Source: Actinoalloteichus hymeniacidonis
GTDB lineage: Bacteria > Actinomycetota > Actinomycetes > Mycobacteriales > Pseudonocardiaceae
Length of the DNA stretch: 64,000 nucleotides
Reading direction: 5' to 3'
Assembly: GCF_014203365.1 (NCBI RefSeq)
Contig: NZ_JACHIS010000001.1
Span: 1,612,001-1,676,000 of the forward strand
A program made the position numbers and the translations under genes. Of this stretch, positions 1 to 7,276 are shown piece after piece. Within the stretch, counting starts at the first letter, position 1, and the number at the start of each line of letters is the position of its first letter. The notes below the pieces were generated by a model. That model was given only the letters and a program-made list of their open reading frames with translations, did no database searches and was not told the origin of the DNA.

Positions 1-251
1 AGTTGCTTCTTCGCTTCCCCTAGTGTTATCTGAGATTTGTTTATAGTCGTGGCGTACTCTTCAAGTGCAGACCGGACGAATCCTTCTAGGTGTGCGTAAA
101 GCATTACTATTATCGCACGTTTATGGCTATTCTTGACGCGTGCCGATGAACTGTCGGAGAGCATGTTCCGCAGATCCTTGATTTCGACTCGCCTCCATGT
201 GAGCTCCCCTTCAAGGGCGGCTCTGAGTGACACTAGTGGAGAGGCGGACAC
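1..251 (-). CDS. HEPN-type nuclease-like protein, MAE_28990 family (N-terminal part, cut by window edge)
   Basis: Read on the minus strand, an open frame starts at GTG 251, four bases after the stop of the DUF262 gene, and stays open to base 1 (83 codons). An AAAGGA ribosome-binding site lies 12 bases upstream; a second in-frame GTG at 230 is possible. The product contains the segment ELTWRRVEIKDLRN and, about 30 residues later, AIIVMLYAHLEGFVR. These match the 'R.aiv.lYahwEgFvk' signature of MAE_28990/MAE_18760 HEPN proteins. That family is known as a HEPN-fold RNase group and its members often neighbour DUF262 genes. The catalytic R-x4-6-H motif would lie beyond the left edge, so activity cannot be judged. 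The spacing says it is co-transcribed with the DUF262 gene. A defence or toxin role is inference. Confidence 0.72.
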   Translation of the reverse strand, partial: MSASPLVSLRAALEGELTWRRVEIKDLRNMLSDSSSARVKNSHKRAIIVMLYAHLEGFVRSALEEYATTINKSQITLGEAKKQ

Positions 252-255
252 AGTG

Positions 256-1407
256 TTAGATGTCCTTTTCTATTTCGTTGGCAAAAAACTGCACCCGCGC
301 ACGGTATGCGGGAGCCGTGTTCTTTCCTCCGCCGGTAAACTCGCGAAGTGTCCTATCTCCCTTAATTCTTTCGATGGCACTGCCAAGTTTTTTCATTTGT
401 TCTGTATTGCTTGGATCGAGGCGCTCTAGGATTCCTTGCAAGCCGAAAGCGAAACCCTCGAAATGATATACTGCAAATTGTCCGCGGATTTTTCCTGATG
501 CGTTGACGGAGCCGAAGACTTTCGGTCCTACTGCTTCATTGGATTCTGCTGCTAGGCGTAGAATCTTGAAGGTCTTTTCAAAAGTTGCTGGATCGGCTAC
601 CGGATCCCATGTCTTAATGCTCGGACCATCGGGGTCGGACGCATCCTCCATGTACTCTGTTAGGAATTCGCCAAGCTCGTGCCGGTACTCGTCACCGCGT
701 TTGAGGAAGGCGAGAAACCTCAGCACCAATTCTTCATCGTATCTTTTTTCTTTTTGAGCTTCAGCGACTGTGCTGATGCAGTATTTAAAATCATCGTTAC
801 GGGAAAGTTTGATAACGGTATCGTTAAAATCGGGATTAAGAAGCCTGATTGTGCAGTTGCGAATTTCCTGCTGCTCGAGTGGTTCTCCGCCCGAATTTAG
901 GCGCTTAAACATGTAGTAACGAAGGCGAGCGTCGCTCTCTTTTCGCAGGATCTCTGCGCGTATGAAATTGCGCTTCAGGCGACGCACAAGGGCAGGTGGC
1001 AAGGATTCATAAGTGTGTCCGTTTAGTTCTTCAACTATATCGCAGTCTTCAAGTTTCAGCGGTTGCTGCGCATCGCCTTCTCCAACTTTGAGGAGGCCTC
1101 GGAAATTCAGATATGACGAGACGCGCTGCAGGCCGTCGATGAGTTCATAAACGTTCTCTTCTGTCTCCATCAAAAATATTGGAGGAACCGGGAGCTCCAG
1201 GATTAGTGTTTCAATGAAGCGTGATTGCGCGCCTTCAGTCCAGCGAAATAGCCTTTGATACTCGGGCTGTACAACAAGTTCGCCCGTCGTGTACATATCG
1301 GCAAGCTCGTTGAAAGATAGATCCAACTGACGTGTCCGTACAGAGGAAACTGCATCGTCTACCGAATCGATCAGTTGTACCGTCTCGTCGGCGTTCGCTG
1401 CTGTCAT
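256..1407 (-). CDS. DUF262 (GmrS/ParB-like N-terminal domain) protein
   Basis: 383 residues. The N-terminal half carries the DUF262 pattern: QPEYQRLFRW at about 47-56, PVPPIFLMET at about 73-82, and YELIDGLQRVSS around 88-98, where the usual DGQQR nucleotidase/nuclease-like motif reads DGLQR. The family's FKRLNSGGEPLEQQEIRN element is at about 167-184. DUF262 domains are NTP-sensing or nuclease modules in type IV restriction (GmrSD), SspE and related phage-defence proteins. This one is short and lacks an obvious DUF1524 HNH half, so it probably works with the downstream HEPN gene. Base composition is clearly lower in GC than the rest of the window (stretches such as 730-800 are AT-rich), which suggests recent acquisition. 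The family call is firm; the function is inferred. Confidence 0.87.
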   Translation of the reverse strand: MTAANADETVQLIDSVDDAVSSVRTRQLDLSFNELADMYTTGELVVQPEYQRLFRWTEGAQSRFIETLILELPVPPIFLMETEENVYELIDGLQRVSSYLNFRGLLKVGEGDAQQPLKLEDCDIVEELNGHTYESLPPALVRRLKRNFIRAEILRKESDARLRYYMFKRLNSGGEPLEQQEIRNCTIRLLNPDFNDTVIKLSRNDDFKYCISTVAEAQKEKRYDEELVLRFLAFLKRGDEYRHELGEFLTEYMEDASDPDGPSIKTWDPVADPATFEKTFKILRLAAESNEAVGPKVFGSVNASGKIRGQFAVYHFEGFAFGLQGILERLDPSNTEQMKKLGSAIERIKGDRTLREFTGGGKNTAPAYRARVQFFANEIEKDI

Positions 1408-1638
1408 TGGCGACTCTCTCTTTGAAATTTCAAACCCCGGTCTTGCGTACTCTGTCTATCGTAGACCATGATCTTACGCGGTGATGTTGGGACTTCCCGA
1501 TGGGGAGCCGCAAGTTTCGCTAGCTGCCCATAGGAATGACCTGGTCTTAGTGGTTGCCCTGCTAGTCAGGATTGATCAGTCTGTAGTGTGCAATTTTTAC
1601 TGATGACCAGCTGCGGCATCGACGTAAGTCGAGTAAGG

Positions 1639-2217
1639 CTACTTCTGTTCCTTCGCCGCCTTCTTCGCGGCCTGCTTGGTGGCGCGGACCGCCGCGAGGG
1701 TCTGCGAGTCGACGACGTCGGCGACGCTACGTCGGGCGCCTTCCCCGCCGTAGGCCCCCGCCGCCTCGCGCCAACCTGCGGGTTGGATGCCGCGTTGCTT
1801 GCCCAGCAGCGCCAGGAAGATTCGGGCCTTCTGCTCGCCGAAACCGGGCAGTGCCTGCAACCGAGTCCGCACCTGCTCACCGGTCGGCTCGTCGCGTGTC
1901 CAGATCGCCTCGGGCTCGCCGTCGTAGTGCTCGATCAGATACTGCGCCAGGGCTTGCAGCCTTTTGGCCATCGAGCCGGGGAAGCGGTGGATCGCGGGTG
2001 TCCTGGCGGCGATCTCGGCGAACTCGGTCGGTTCGGCCTCGGCGATCCGCCGAAGATCGAAGCCGTCCATGCGCGCCGCGAGATCTCTCGGCCCCTTGAA
2101 TGCCTTCTCCATCGGAATCTGTTGATCGAGCAACATTCCGCAGAGCAAGGCGAACGGGTCGCGGGCCAGCAGGGCGTCGGCTTCGGAGTCCTGCGCCAGG
2201 CAGAGCGGGCGGGTCAT
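1639..2217 (-). CDS. HhH-GPD-type base-excision DNA repair protein
   Basis: 192 residues. The order of motifs is that of the small actinobacterial HhH-GPD glycosylase-like proteins: LLCGMLLDQQIPMEKAF near the N-terminus, a central helical region, then the helix-hairpin-helix LQALPGFGEQKARIFLALLG around 137-156. Such proteins bind DNA and remove damaged bases; the particular lesion cannot be told. The C-terminus is a Lys/Ala tail (KQAAKKAAKEQK), probably for non-specific DNA contact. It stands alone on the minus strand between the low-GC left end and the first TetR gene, with no visible operon partner. It marks the return to normal high-GC sequence. Confidence 0.85.
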   Translation of the reverse strand: MTRPLCLAQDSEADALLARDPFALLCGMLLDQQIPMEKAFKGPRDLAARMDGFDLRRIAEAEPTEFAEIAARTPAIHRFPGSMAKRLQALAQYLIEHYDGEPEAIWTRDEPTGEQVRTRLQALPGFGEQKARIFLALLGKQRGIQPAGWREAAGAYGGEGARRSVADVVDSQTLAAVRATKQAAKKAAKEQK

Positions 2218-2279
2218 GTCGGACAGCGTCGCATGTCCGTCGGGCTACGCCGGACCACACCGGTTCCGTGTCGCTTTGC

Positions 2280-2855
2280 TCAGTCTGATGGCATCAGCAT
2301 TCGGATGCCTGCGACCACGTCCTGAGCGTCGGGCATCGAGTCTGGGTCGATCATTGCCTGCACGATGTAGCCGGTGACCATGGCGTAGATCGCCGAGCCG
2401 AGGCCTCGGACGGCGGCATCGTCAACGGAATCGGGCGTCTGACCGAGCAACATCGACGCGAACGCGGTTCGTGCCTCCCCGTATCCGGCTGCCAACTTCT
2501 CGCGCATCGCCGGGTCGAACTGGGCTTGGGCGAACGCCTGGATGCTGGCGATGAGCAACGGTCGGTCCTCGGGGATTGCGGCTAGCAACGCTGTGATGAG
2601 GGTTTCGAAGCGTTGGTCCGCGGTTTCATCGTCGGTGGCGGAGCGGACCGCCGCCTCTACGGTGTCGCCCCATTCGCTGGCCGCATCCATCACGGCGGTG
2701 TTCATCAACGCGTCCTTGGATCCGAAGTGGTATCCGATCGATCCGAGGTGGGCGCCGCCAGAGGCCGCCACGATGTCGCGGGCGGTCGTCGCGCTGTAGC
2801 CCTTCTCGATCAGGCACTTCCGTGCCCCGGCGAGTAGGTCGTCCCGTTGGCTCAT
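2280..2855 (-). CDS. TetR family repressor of the divergent efflux gene
   Basis: 191 residues starting at ATG 2855. A longer in-frame extension to 3014 would run through the divergent promoter and into the MFS gene, so it is not used. The N-terminal TetR helix-turn-helix reads GYSATTARDIVAASGG with GSIGYHFGSKDALM (residues 20-52). The rest is an all-helical ligand domain. It is divergent from the MFS pump at 2926, with a 70-base gap holding an inverted repeat of CGTACGTA. The standard arrangement is that the regulator represses both genes until a pump substrate binds. The ligand is unknown. A second, similar TetR/MFS module lies opposite at 4.5-6.8 kb. Confidence 0.88.
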   Translation of the reverse strand: MSQRDDLLAGARKCLIEKGYSATTARDIVAASGGAHLGSIGYHFGSKDALMNTAVMDAASEWGDTVEAAVRSATDDETADQRFETLITALLAAIPEDRPLLIASIQAFAQAQFDPAMREKLAAGYGEARTAFASMLLGQTPDSVDDAAVRGLGSAIYAMVTGYIVQAMIDPDSMPDAQDVVAGIRMLMPSD

Positions 2856-2883
2856 AGCACCCAGCGTAGAGCATTTGAACGGA

Positions 2884-2925
2884 CGTACGTATTGACACGA
2901 ATTTGTACGTACGTACGATCGAACC
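2884..2925 (+). promoter_or_regulatory. TetR operator and leaderless promoter of the first MFS gene
   Basis: Inverted repeat CGTACGTA (2884-2891) and TACGTACG (2906-2913), with a further overlapping copy of TACGTACG at 2910-2917. A TTGACA hexamer sits at 2892-2897 inside the repeat. TACGAT at 2913-2918 fits a TANNNT -10 box and ends seven bases before the A of the ATG at 2926, with no Shine-Dalgarno sequence between. That geometry predicts a leaderless mRNA whose promoter is covered by the repressor site. The TTGACA-TACGAT spacing is short (15 bases). Confidence 0.6.
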
Positions 2926-4434
2926 ATGACGACTTCGACCCAGCGCGCCACCGCGAGGACGTGGTGGGCGCTGCCCTTCTTATTGCTGCCCGCCCTGCTG
3001 ACCTCGATGGACATCTCGGTGCTCTTCGTGGCCTCGCCAGCGATCTCCGAGGCGCTCGCCCCGACGGCGACGCAGTGGCTGTGGATGATGGACGTCTACG
3101 GCTTCGTGATGGCGGGCCTGATGATCACCATGGGCAGCCTCGGTGACCGCATCGGTCGCAGGCGATTGCTGCTCATCGGCGCGGTGCTGTTCGGGACCGC
3201 CTCCACGGTGATCGCCTTCGCCACGACTCCGGAGATGCTCATCGCCGCTCGCGCCCTGCTCGGGGTCGGCGCGGCGACCCTGGCGCCCTCGACGTTGTCC
3301 CTGATCAGGGGGATGTTCCTTGATGCGGGCCAGCGGCGGGCGGCGGTGGGCGCCTGGACGGTCGCCTTCACCGGCGGCGCCGTGGCGGGTCCGATCGTGG
3401 GCGGGGTACTGCTGGAGCACTTCTGGTGGGGATCGGTCTTCCTCATCAACATCCCGGTGATGGTCCTGCTGTTGGCTACGGTCCCCTTCCTGATCGAGGA
3501 ATCGCGCGACCCGAATCCGGGTTCCTTCGACCTGATCAGCGCGGTGCTCAGCCTGATCGCGATCCTGGCCCTGGTCTTCGCCGTCAAACACTTCGTCGAG
3601 TACGGCGTGGATGCGATGTCGATCAGTGCGCTGGTGATCGGAGCGTTGTTCCTCGCTCTTTTCGCGCGACGGCAGAACCGACTCGAGCACCCGCTGATCG
3701 ATCTGGCGCTGTTGCGTAACACCGCGTTCAGCGCCGCGGCCGGGTCGAACGCCGCCGTCTCCTTCGCTGCGGCCGGGCTGGGGCTGCTGACCTTCACCTT
3801 CCTGCAGACGGTGCACGGACTCGGCCCGCTGGCGGCTGCACTCTGGGCCCTGCCGACCTTCGTCGGCACGCTTCTCGGCGCTACCGCAGGTGCCCTGCTG
3901 GCGGCACGGATTCGTCCGTCCGTGCTGTTGGCGATCGGTCTGTTCGTGGGAGCGGCGGGCTTCCTAGTCGTCGCGATGACCCAGCCCAGCTCGCCGCTCC
4001 TGATGTTCGTCGGCGGCTACACCGTGTTGACCTTCGGCATCGGTGTCGTCGGAACACTGGCGAACTCACTCATCCTGGCCACCGCGCCCCCCGGACGCGC
4101 CGGGGCGGCGGCGGGTATCTCCGAGACGGGCAGCGAACTGGGCGCCGCACTCGGCATCGCCACCCTCGGCACGGTGGCCACCGCGGTCTATCGGTCCGGG
4201 ATGGACTCGACCGCCGCCGCCGGTACGCCTGCCGCGGAGACGGTCACGAGTGCCGTCGCCCTCGCACAGGAGGGCAGCGACTTCCGTGAGCTCGCCTTCA
4301 TCGCATATACCGACAGCATCGGTGCCGCGAGCACGGTCGGTGCGGCGATCCTCATCGGCTTGGGGATCTTCGCGGCGATCGCGCTTCGCTCGGTCACCAC
4401 CGATCAGCTCGACGGAGTGGAGCACGAGGACTGA
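2926..4434 (+). CDS. MFS multidrug efflux transporter, DHA2 (14-TMS) family
   Basis: 502 residues with about 14 hydrophobic spans, the size of QacA/SmvA/LfrA-like proton antiporters. Visible signatures are LLTSMDISVLFVASPAI in helix 1, the loop 2-3 motif GSLGDRIGRRRLL (about 66-78), and the antiporter motif C region around AVAGPIVGGVLLEHFWW (about 150-166). Expected role is proton-driven export of cationic or lipophilic drugs across the plasma membrane. It is divergent from a TetR gene and tail to tail with a paralogue of the same family, sharing a hairpin terminator. Start ATG 2926 has no ribosome-binding site and appears leaderless. The substrate cannot be predicted. Confidence 0.9.
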   Translation: MTTSTQRATARTWWALPFLLLPALLTSMDISVLFVASPAISEALAPTATQWLWMMDVYGFVMAGLMITMGSLGDRIGRRRLLLIGAVLFGTASTVIAFATTPEMLIAARALLGVGAATLAPSTLSLIRGMFLDAGQRRAAVGAWTVAFTGGAVAGPIVGGVLLEHFWWGSVFLINIPVMVLLLATVPFLIEESRDPNPGSFDLISAVLSLIAILALVFAVKHFVEYGVDAMSISALVIGALFLALFARRQNRLEHPLIDLALLRNTAFSAAAGSNAAVSFAAAGLGLLTFTFLQTVHGLGPLAAALWALPTFVGTLLGATAGALLAARIRPSVLLAIGLFVGAAGFLVVAMTQPSSPLLMFVGGYTVLTFGIGVVGTLANSLILATAPPGRAGAAAGISETGSELGAALGIATLGTVATAVYRSGMDSTAAAGTPAAETVTSAVALAQEGSDFRELAFIAYTDSIGAASTVGAAILIGLGIFAAIALRSVTTDQLDGVEHED

Positions 4435-4454
4435 TCGGCTTCACCGAGGCGGGG

Positions 4455-4491
4455 GAGTGAGCATGGGGCGTGGCCGGCCTCATGCTCACTC
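4455..4491. terminator. Bidirectional hairpin terminator between the two convergent MFS genes
   Basis: GAGTGAGCATG (4455-4465) is exactly complementary to CATGCTCACTC (4481-4491). The stem extends inward by GGGC/GCCT with one G-U pair, giving 15 pairs and a 7-base loop. There is no U-tract, as is usual in actinobacteria. The stop codon of the minus-strand MFS gene (4486-4488) lies within the stem, so the hairpin can end both transcripts. Confidence 0.75.
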
Positions 4492-6015
4492 GGTCTGCCC
4501 GGTCGGCCGCTGACCCCGCAGCAGCAGCGACACCAGCACCGCCAGTACACCCAGCACCACCCCGCCCGCCAAGGTCGCGGCGGCGAGCCCTTCGACGAAG
4601 GCCTCCCGAACCAGTTCCATCAGCGGCGCGGCCATCTCCGTGGGCATCGTGTTCAGGACGCCCAGGGCGGCGCCGAGACTGGAACCGAGGATCTGTTCGA
4701 GCTCACCGCCAAGGCCGGCCGGAAGCTCGGCCACCACCTCCGCCCGATAGACCAACGATCCCAACGAACCCAGCACGGCGATGCCGAACGCGGCCCCGAG
4801 TTCGTTGGCCGTCTCCGCCAACGCCGAGGCCGACCCCGACTGGCTGGGTGGGGCCGTGGCGACGACGACGTCGGTGGCCAGCGTGGTGATGGGACTGATG
4901 CCGGTCGCGGCGAGCACGGCACCGACGATGATCTGCGCCAATCCGCCGTCGGCGGGCGTCAGGCTTACCACGATCATCCCGGTGGCGGCCAATCCGGCCG
5001 CGACACCGAAGATCGGGCCCGGTCCGACGCGGGCGGCCAACGCCGACGTGGTGATGGCGGCAGCGGCTATCCCGGCGGTGATGGGCAGCATCCACAGCGC
5101 GGCCGTCAGCGGCGAGAAATCCAGGACGAGCTGCAGATGTTGGCTGAGATACAGCGTCAGGCCGACCAGCGAGAACATCGCCAGCGCCCCGGCGAGCACC
5201 GAACCGGTGAAGCGACGGTTGGCGAAGAGCGAGACATCGACCAACGGGGTGGTGAGCCTGCCTTGCCGCCGCAGGAAGACGATGCCCGCCAGAATGCCGA
5301 CCGCGATCGCGATCAGCATCCCAGCGGTGACGGCCAGCTCCTCGGCGCCGGTCTTGACCGCCCAGACGATCGGCAGGATGGCGAGGAAGGACAACGCGAC
5401 GCTGAGCGGGTCGAGCGGGCTCGGGGTGGCGTGTCGGTACTCGGGGATCAGCAGCGGCGCCGCGGCCAACAGCAGCAGGATCACCGGCACGTTGATCAGG
5501 AACACCGAGCCCCAGGGGAAGTACTGAAGCAGTACCCCGCCGATGATCGGGCCCAGCGCCACCCCGCCCGCCAGCGCGGCCGTCCACACCGCGATCGCCC
5601 GGCTGCGTTCGGTCGGATCGTCGAACATGGTTCTGATCAGCGACAGGGTCGACGGCATCAGGGTCGCCCCGCCGATGCCCATCAAGGCGCGGGCGGCGAT
5701 CAGCCATTCCGGGCTGTCGGCGAAGGCGGCCAGTACCGAGGCGGCGCCGAACACCACGGCGCCGATCAGCAGCAGACGTCGACGTCCCACTCGGTCGCCG
5801 AGGCCGCCCATCAGGATCAGCAGACCGGCCAATAAGAAGCCGTAGACGTCCAGGATCCACAGCATCTGGCCGGTGCTCGGCGCCAGATCCTCGGTGATGG
5901 CGGGGATCGCCAGGTGCAGGATCGAGATGTCCATCGAGGTCAACAGGACGGGCAGGGTCAGTACGGCCAGCCCGAGCCAGCGCTTCGGCACCGCTTTCGT
6001 CGAGTTCGATTTCAT
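4486..6015 (-). CDS. MFS multidrug efflux transporter, DHA2 (14-TMS) family, paralogue of the 2926 gene
   Basis: 509 residues from ATG 6015. An AGGGGAACG ribosome-binding site directly precedes this ATG and favours it over an ATG four codons upstream. It shows the same landmarks as its neighbour: LLTSMDISILHLAIPAI in helix 1, GGLGDRVGRRRLL in loop 2-3, and GVALGPIIGGVLLQYFPWGS in the helix 5 region. About 14 membrane spans are visible. It is a DHA2 drug:proton antiporter. It faces a TetR gene at 6112 across a strong operator, and its 3' end meets the first pump. The two are clearly related but far from identical, so this is an old duplication or independent recruitment, not a recent tandem copy. 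Confidence 0.9.
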   Translation of the reverse strand: MKSNSTKAVPKRWLGLAVLTLPVLLTSMDISILHLAIPAITEDLAPSTGQMLWILDVYGFLLAGLLILMGGLGDRVGRRRLLLIGAVVFGAASVLAAFADSPEWLIAARALMGIGGATLMPSTLSLIRTMFDDPTERSRAIAVWTAALAGGVALGPIIGGVLLQYFPWGSVFLINVPVILLLLAAAPLLIPEYRHATPSPLDPLSVALSFLAILPIVWAVKTGAEELAVTAGMLIAIAVGILAGIVFLRRQGRLTTPLVDVSLFANRRFTGSVLAGALAMFSLVGLTLYLSQHLQLVLDFSPLTAALWMLPITAGIAAAAITTSALAARVGPGPIFGVAAGLAATGMIVVSLTPADGGLAQIIVGAVLAATGISPITTLATDVVVATAPPSQSGSASALAETANELGAAFGIAVLGSLGSLVYRAEVVAELPAGLGGELEQILGSSLGAALGVLNTMPTEMAAPLMELVREAFVEGLAAATLAGGVVLGVLAVLVSLLLRGQRPTGQTE

Positions 6016-6030
6016 CGTTCCCCTCATTAT

Positions 6031-6068
6031 GCGTACGGCGTACTCGTCGGAATGGGTACACCGTACGC
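6031..6068. promoter_or_regulatory. TetR operator between the second MFS gene and its regulator
   Basis: GCGTACGGCGTAC (6031-6043) and GTACACCGTACGC (6056-6068) form an inverted repeat, 12 of 13 positions complementary, with a 12-base spacer. It starts 16 bases upstream of the MFS ATG. It lies just before TACGAT (6075-6080), a likely -10 box for the plus-strand TetR gene, so one bound repressor could silence both directions. It differs in sequence from the operator at 2884 although both use CGTAC cores. Confidence 0.7.
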
Positions 6069-6111
6069 CGGCGTTACGATGGACGGCAACCAGGAGGGTG
6101 GTGCCCGGTCG

Positions 6112-6786
6112 ATGAGCAAGGGATCACGAGACGGCCGAGGGCTCAGCAGAGCGCGAATCGTGGCGGTGGCCATCGAGATCGCCGATGCCGATGGGCTCGA
6201 CGCGGTGTCGATGCGGCGCATCGCCGAGCAACTGGGCTCGGGCACCATGTCGCTCTACCGGCACGTCTCCGGCAAGGACGACCTGACCGTGGCGATGGTC
6301 GACACCGTCACCGAGGCCTACGCCTATCCGGATGCCGACGGCCTCGACTGGCGAGCCCGGATGCATCTGCTGGCCAAGCACGACTGGGACATGTACGAAG
6401 CCCATCCCTGGCTGCTCTTCGCCGACCTGACCGCGACGCCGCCGTTCGGCACCGAGGGCCTCAAATCGATGGACTGGGCCCTCGCGGCGCTGGAACCGCT
6501 GGGCATGCCACTGGCCGAATCCGCCCGCGCGATCATGACCATCAACAAGTACCTGCAGGGCAGCGCCCGCTCGGAGCTCGGCGAGCGGCGCGGGCAGCGA
6601 TCGGACCACGGCCCGGAGACCCGTTGGCGCGACCGACTCGCGGAGGTCGACCTGAGCGAGTACCCACGGCTCCAACTGCTCGTCACGCTCGGCGAACCCG
6701 GAACCGGGCGCCCATGGTTCGACTCGGGACTCGATCTCATCCTCGACGGCATCGCCGCGCGCAGCGCCGCTTTCGCCACCGACTAA
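6112..6786 (+). CDS. TetR family regulator (TetR/TetR_C type) of the second MFS pump
   Basis: 224 residues from ATG 6112, with AGGAGG at 6092-6097 (spacing 14, rather long). An in-frame ATG at 6079 is the alternative but overlaps the likely -10 box. The helix-turn-helix is GLDAVSMRRIAEQLGSGTMSLYRHVSGKDDL (residues about 27-57). The 'GTMSLYRHVSGKDDL' form is typical of the TetR subgroup that controls drug pumps and tailoring genes. The C-terminal ligand domain contains HPWLLFADLTATPP. It is divergent from the MFS gene across the operator at 6031-6068, so it very likely represses pump and itself. Confidence 0.87.
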   Translation: MSKGSRDGRGLSRARIVAVAIEIADADGLDAVSMRRIAEQLGSGTMSLYRHVSGKDDLTVAMVDTVTEAYAYPDADGLDWRARMHLLAKHDWDMYEAHPWLLFADLTATPPFGTEGLKSMDWALAALEPLGMPLAESARAIMTINKYLQGSARSELGERRGQRSDHGPETRWRDRLAEVDLSEYPRLQLLVTLGEPGTGRPWFDSGLDLILDGIAARSAAFATD

Positions 6787-6961
6787 CGGGCCACCGCCAC
6801 CCGAATGTCGGGCACTCGGCCAGCGCAACACCGGCCACCATGCCGGTCACCGCGTTCGTCTCATCGGATTGCTGTCGTGCGCAAACAGGTCAATGACCTT
6901 GTCTTTCCTCGGATTCGGTGCGTTGACTTGATCTAGCGCAGCACCACCGAGAGGAGTGCCG

Positions 6962-7276
6962 ATGTCTGATCGAGTCGCCTCGCTGATCCGAACCGTGATC
7001 CCGGTGTGGTGGGGGTCGCTACTGGCCTGGCTGGTGAGCCTCGGCCTGCCAACCGGAGTAATCACCGTCGCCGAGGAGATCGGCCCATTACTGGTCGGCC
7101 TCGCCATCGCGATCTGGTACGCCATCGCGCGCTGGCTGGAGTCGCGACTGCCTCCGTGGCTGGTCCGGGTGCTCTTCGGCACGACCGTGGTCCCCGAGTA
7201 CCACTCGGTGGCCCGACCGCCCAAGGACCTTCCCGCGCCTGAGCAGGGCGCCGCAGGTCAGGGCACCGCAGCATGA
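6962..7276 (+). CDS. Small holin-like membrane protein
   Basis: 104 residues from ATG 6962, with GAGGAG five bases upstream; a GTG at 6956 is in frame but lies inside that ribosome-binding site. Two hydrophobic spans (VWWGSLLAWLVSLGL and GPLLVGLAIAIWYAIARWL) are followed by a Pro-rich soluble tail (VVPEYHSVARPPKDLPAPE). Length, two-helix layout and a charged tail resemble phage holins and the small membrane proteins next to phage tail or lysis genes. Its stop overlaps the next start by four bases (ATGA), so it is translationally coupled to a cell-surface-type SGNH hydrolase. The holin-like label is inference from layout. Confidence 0.7.
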   Translation: MSDRVASLIRTVIPVWWGSLLAWLVSLGLPTGVITVAEEIGPLLVGLAIAIWYAIARWLESRLPPWLVRVLFGTTVVPEYHSVARPPKDLPAPEQGAAGQGTAA

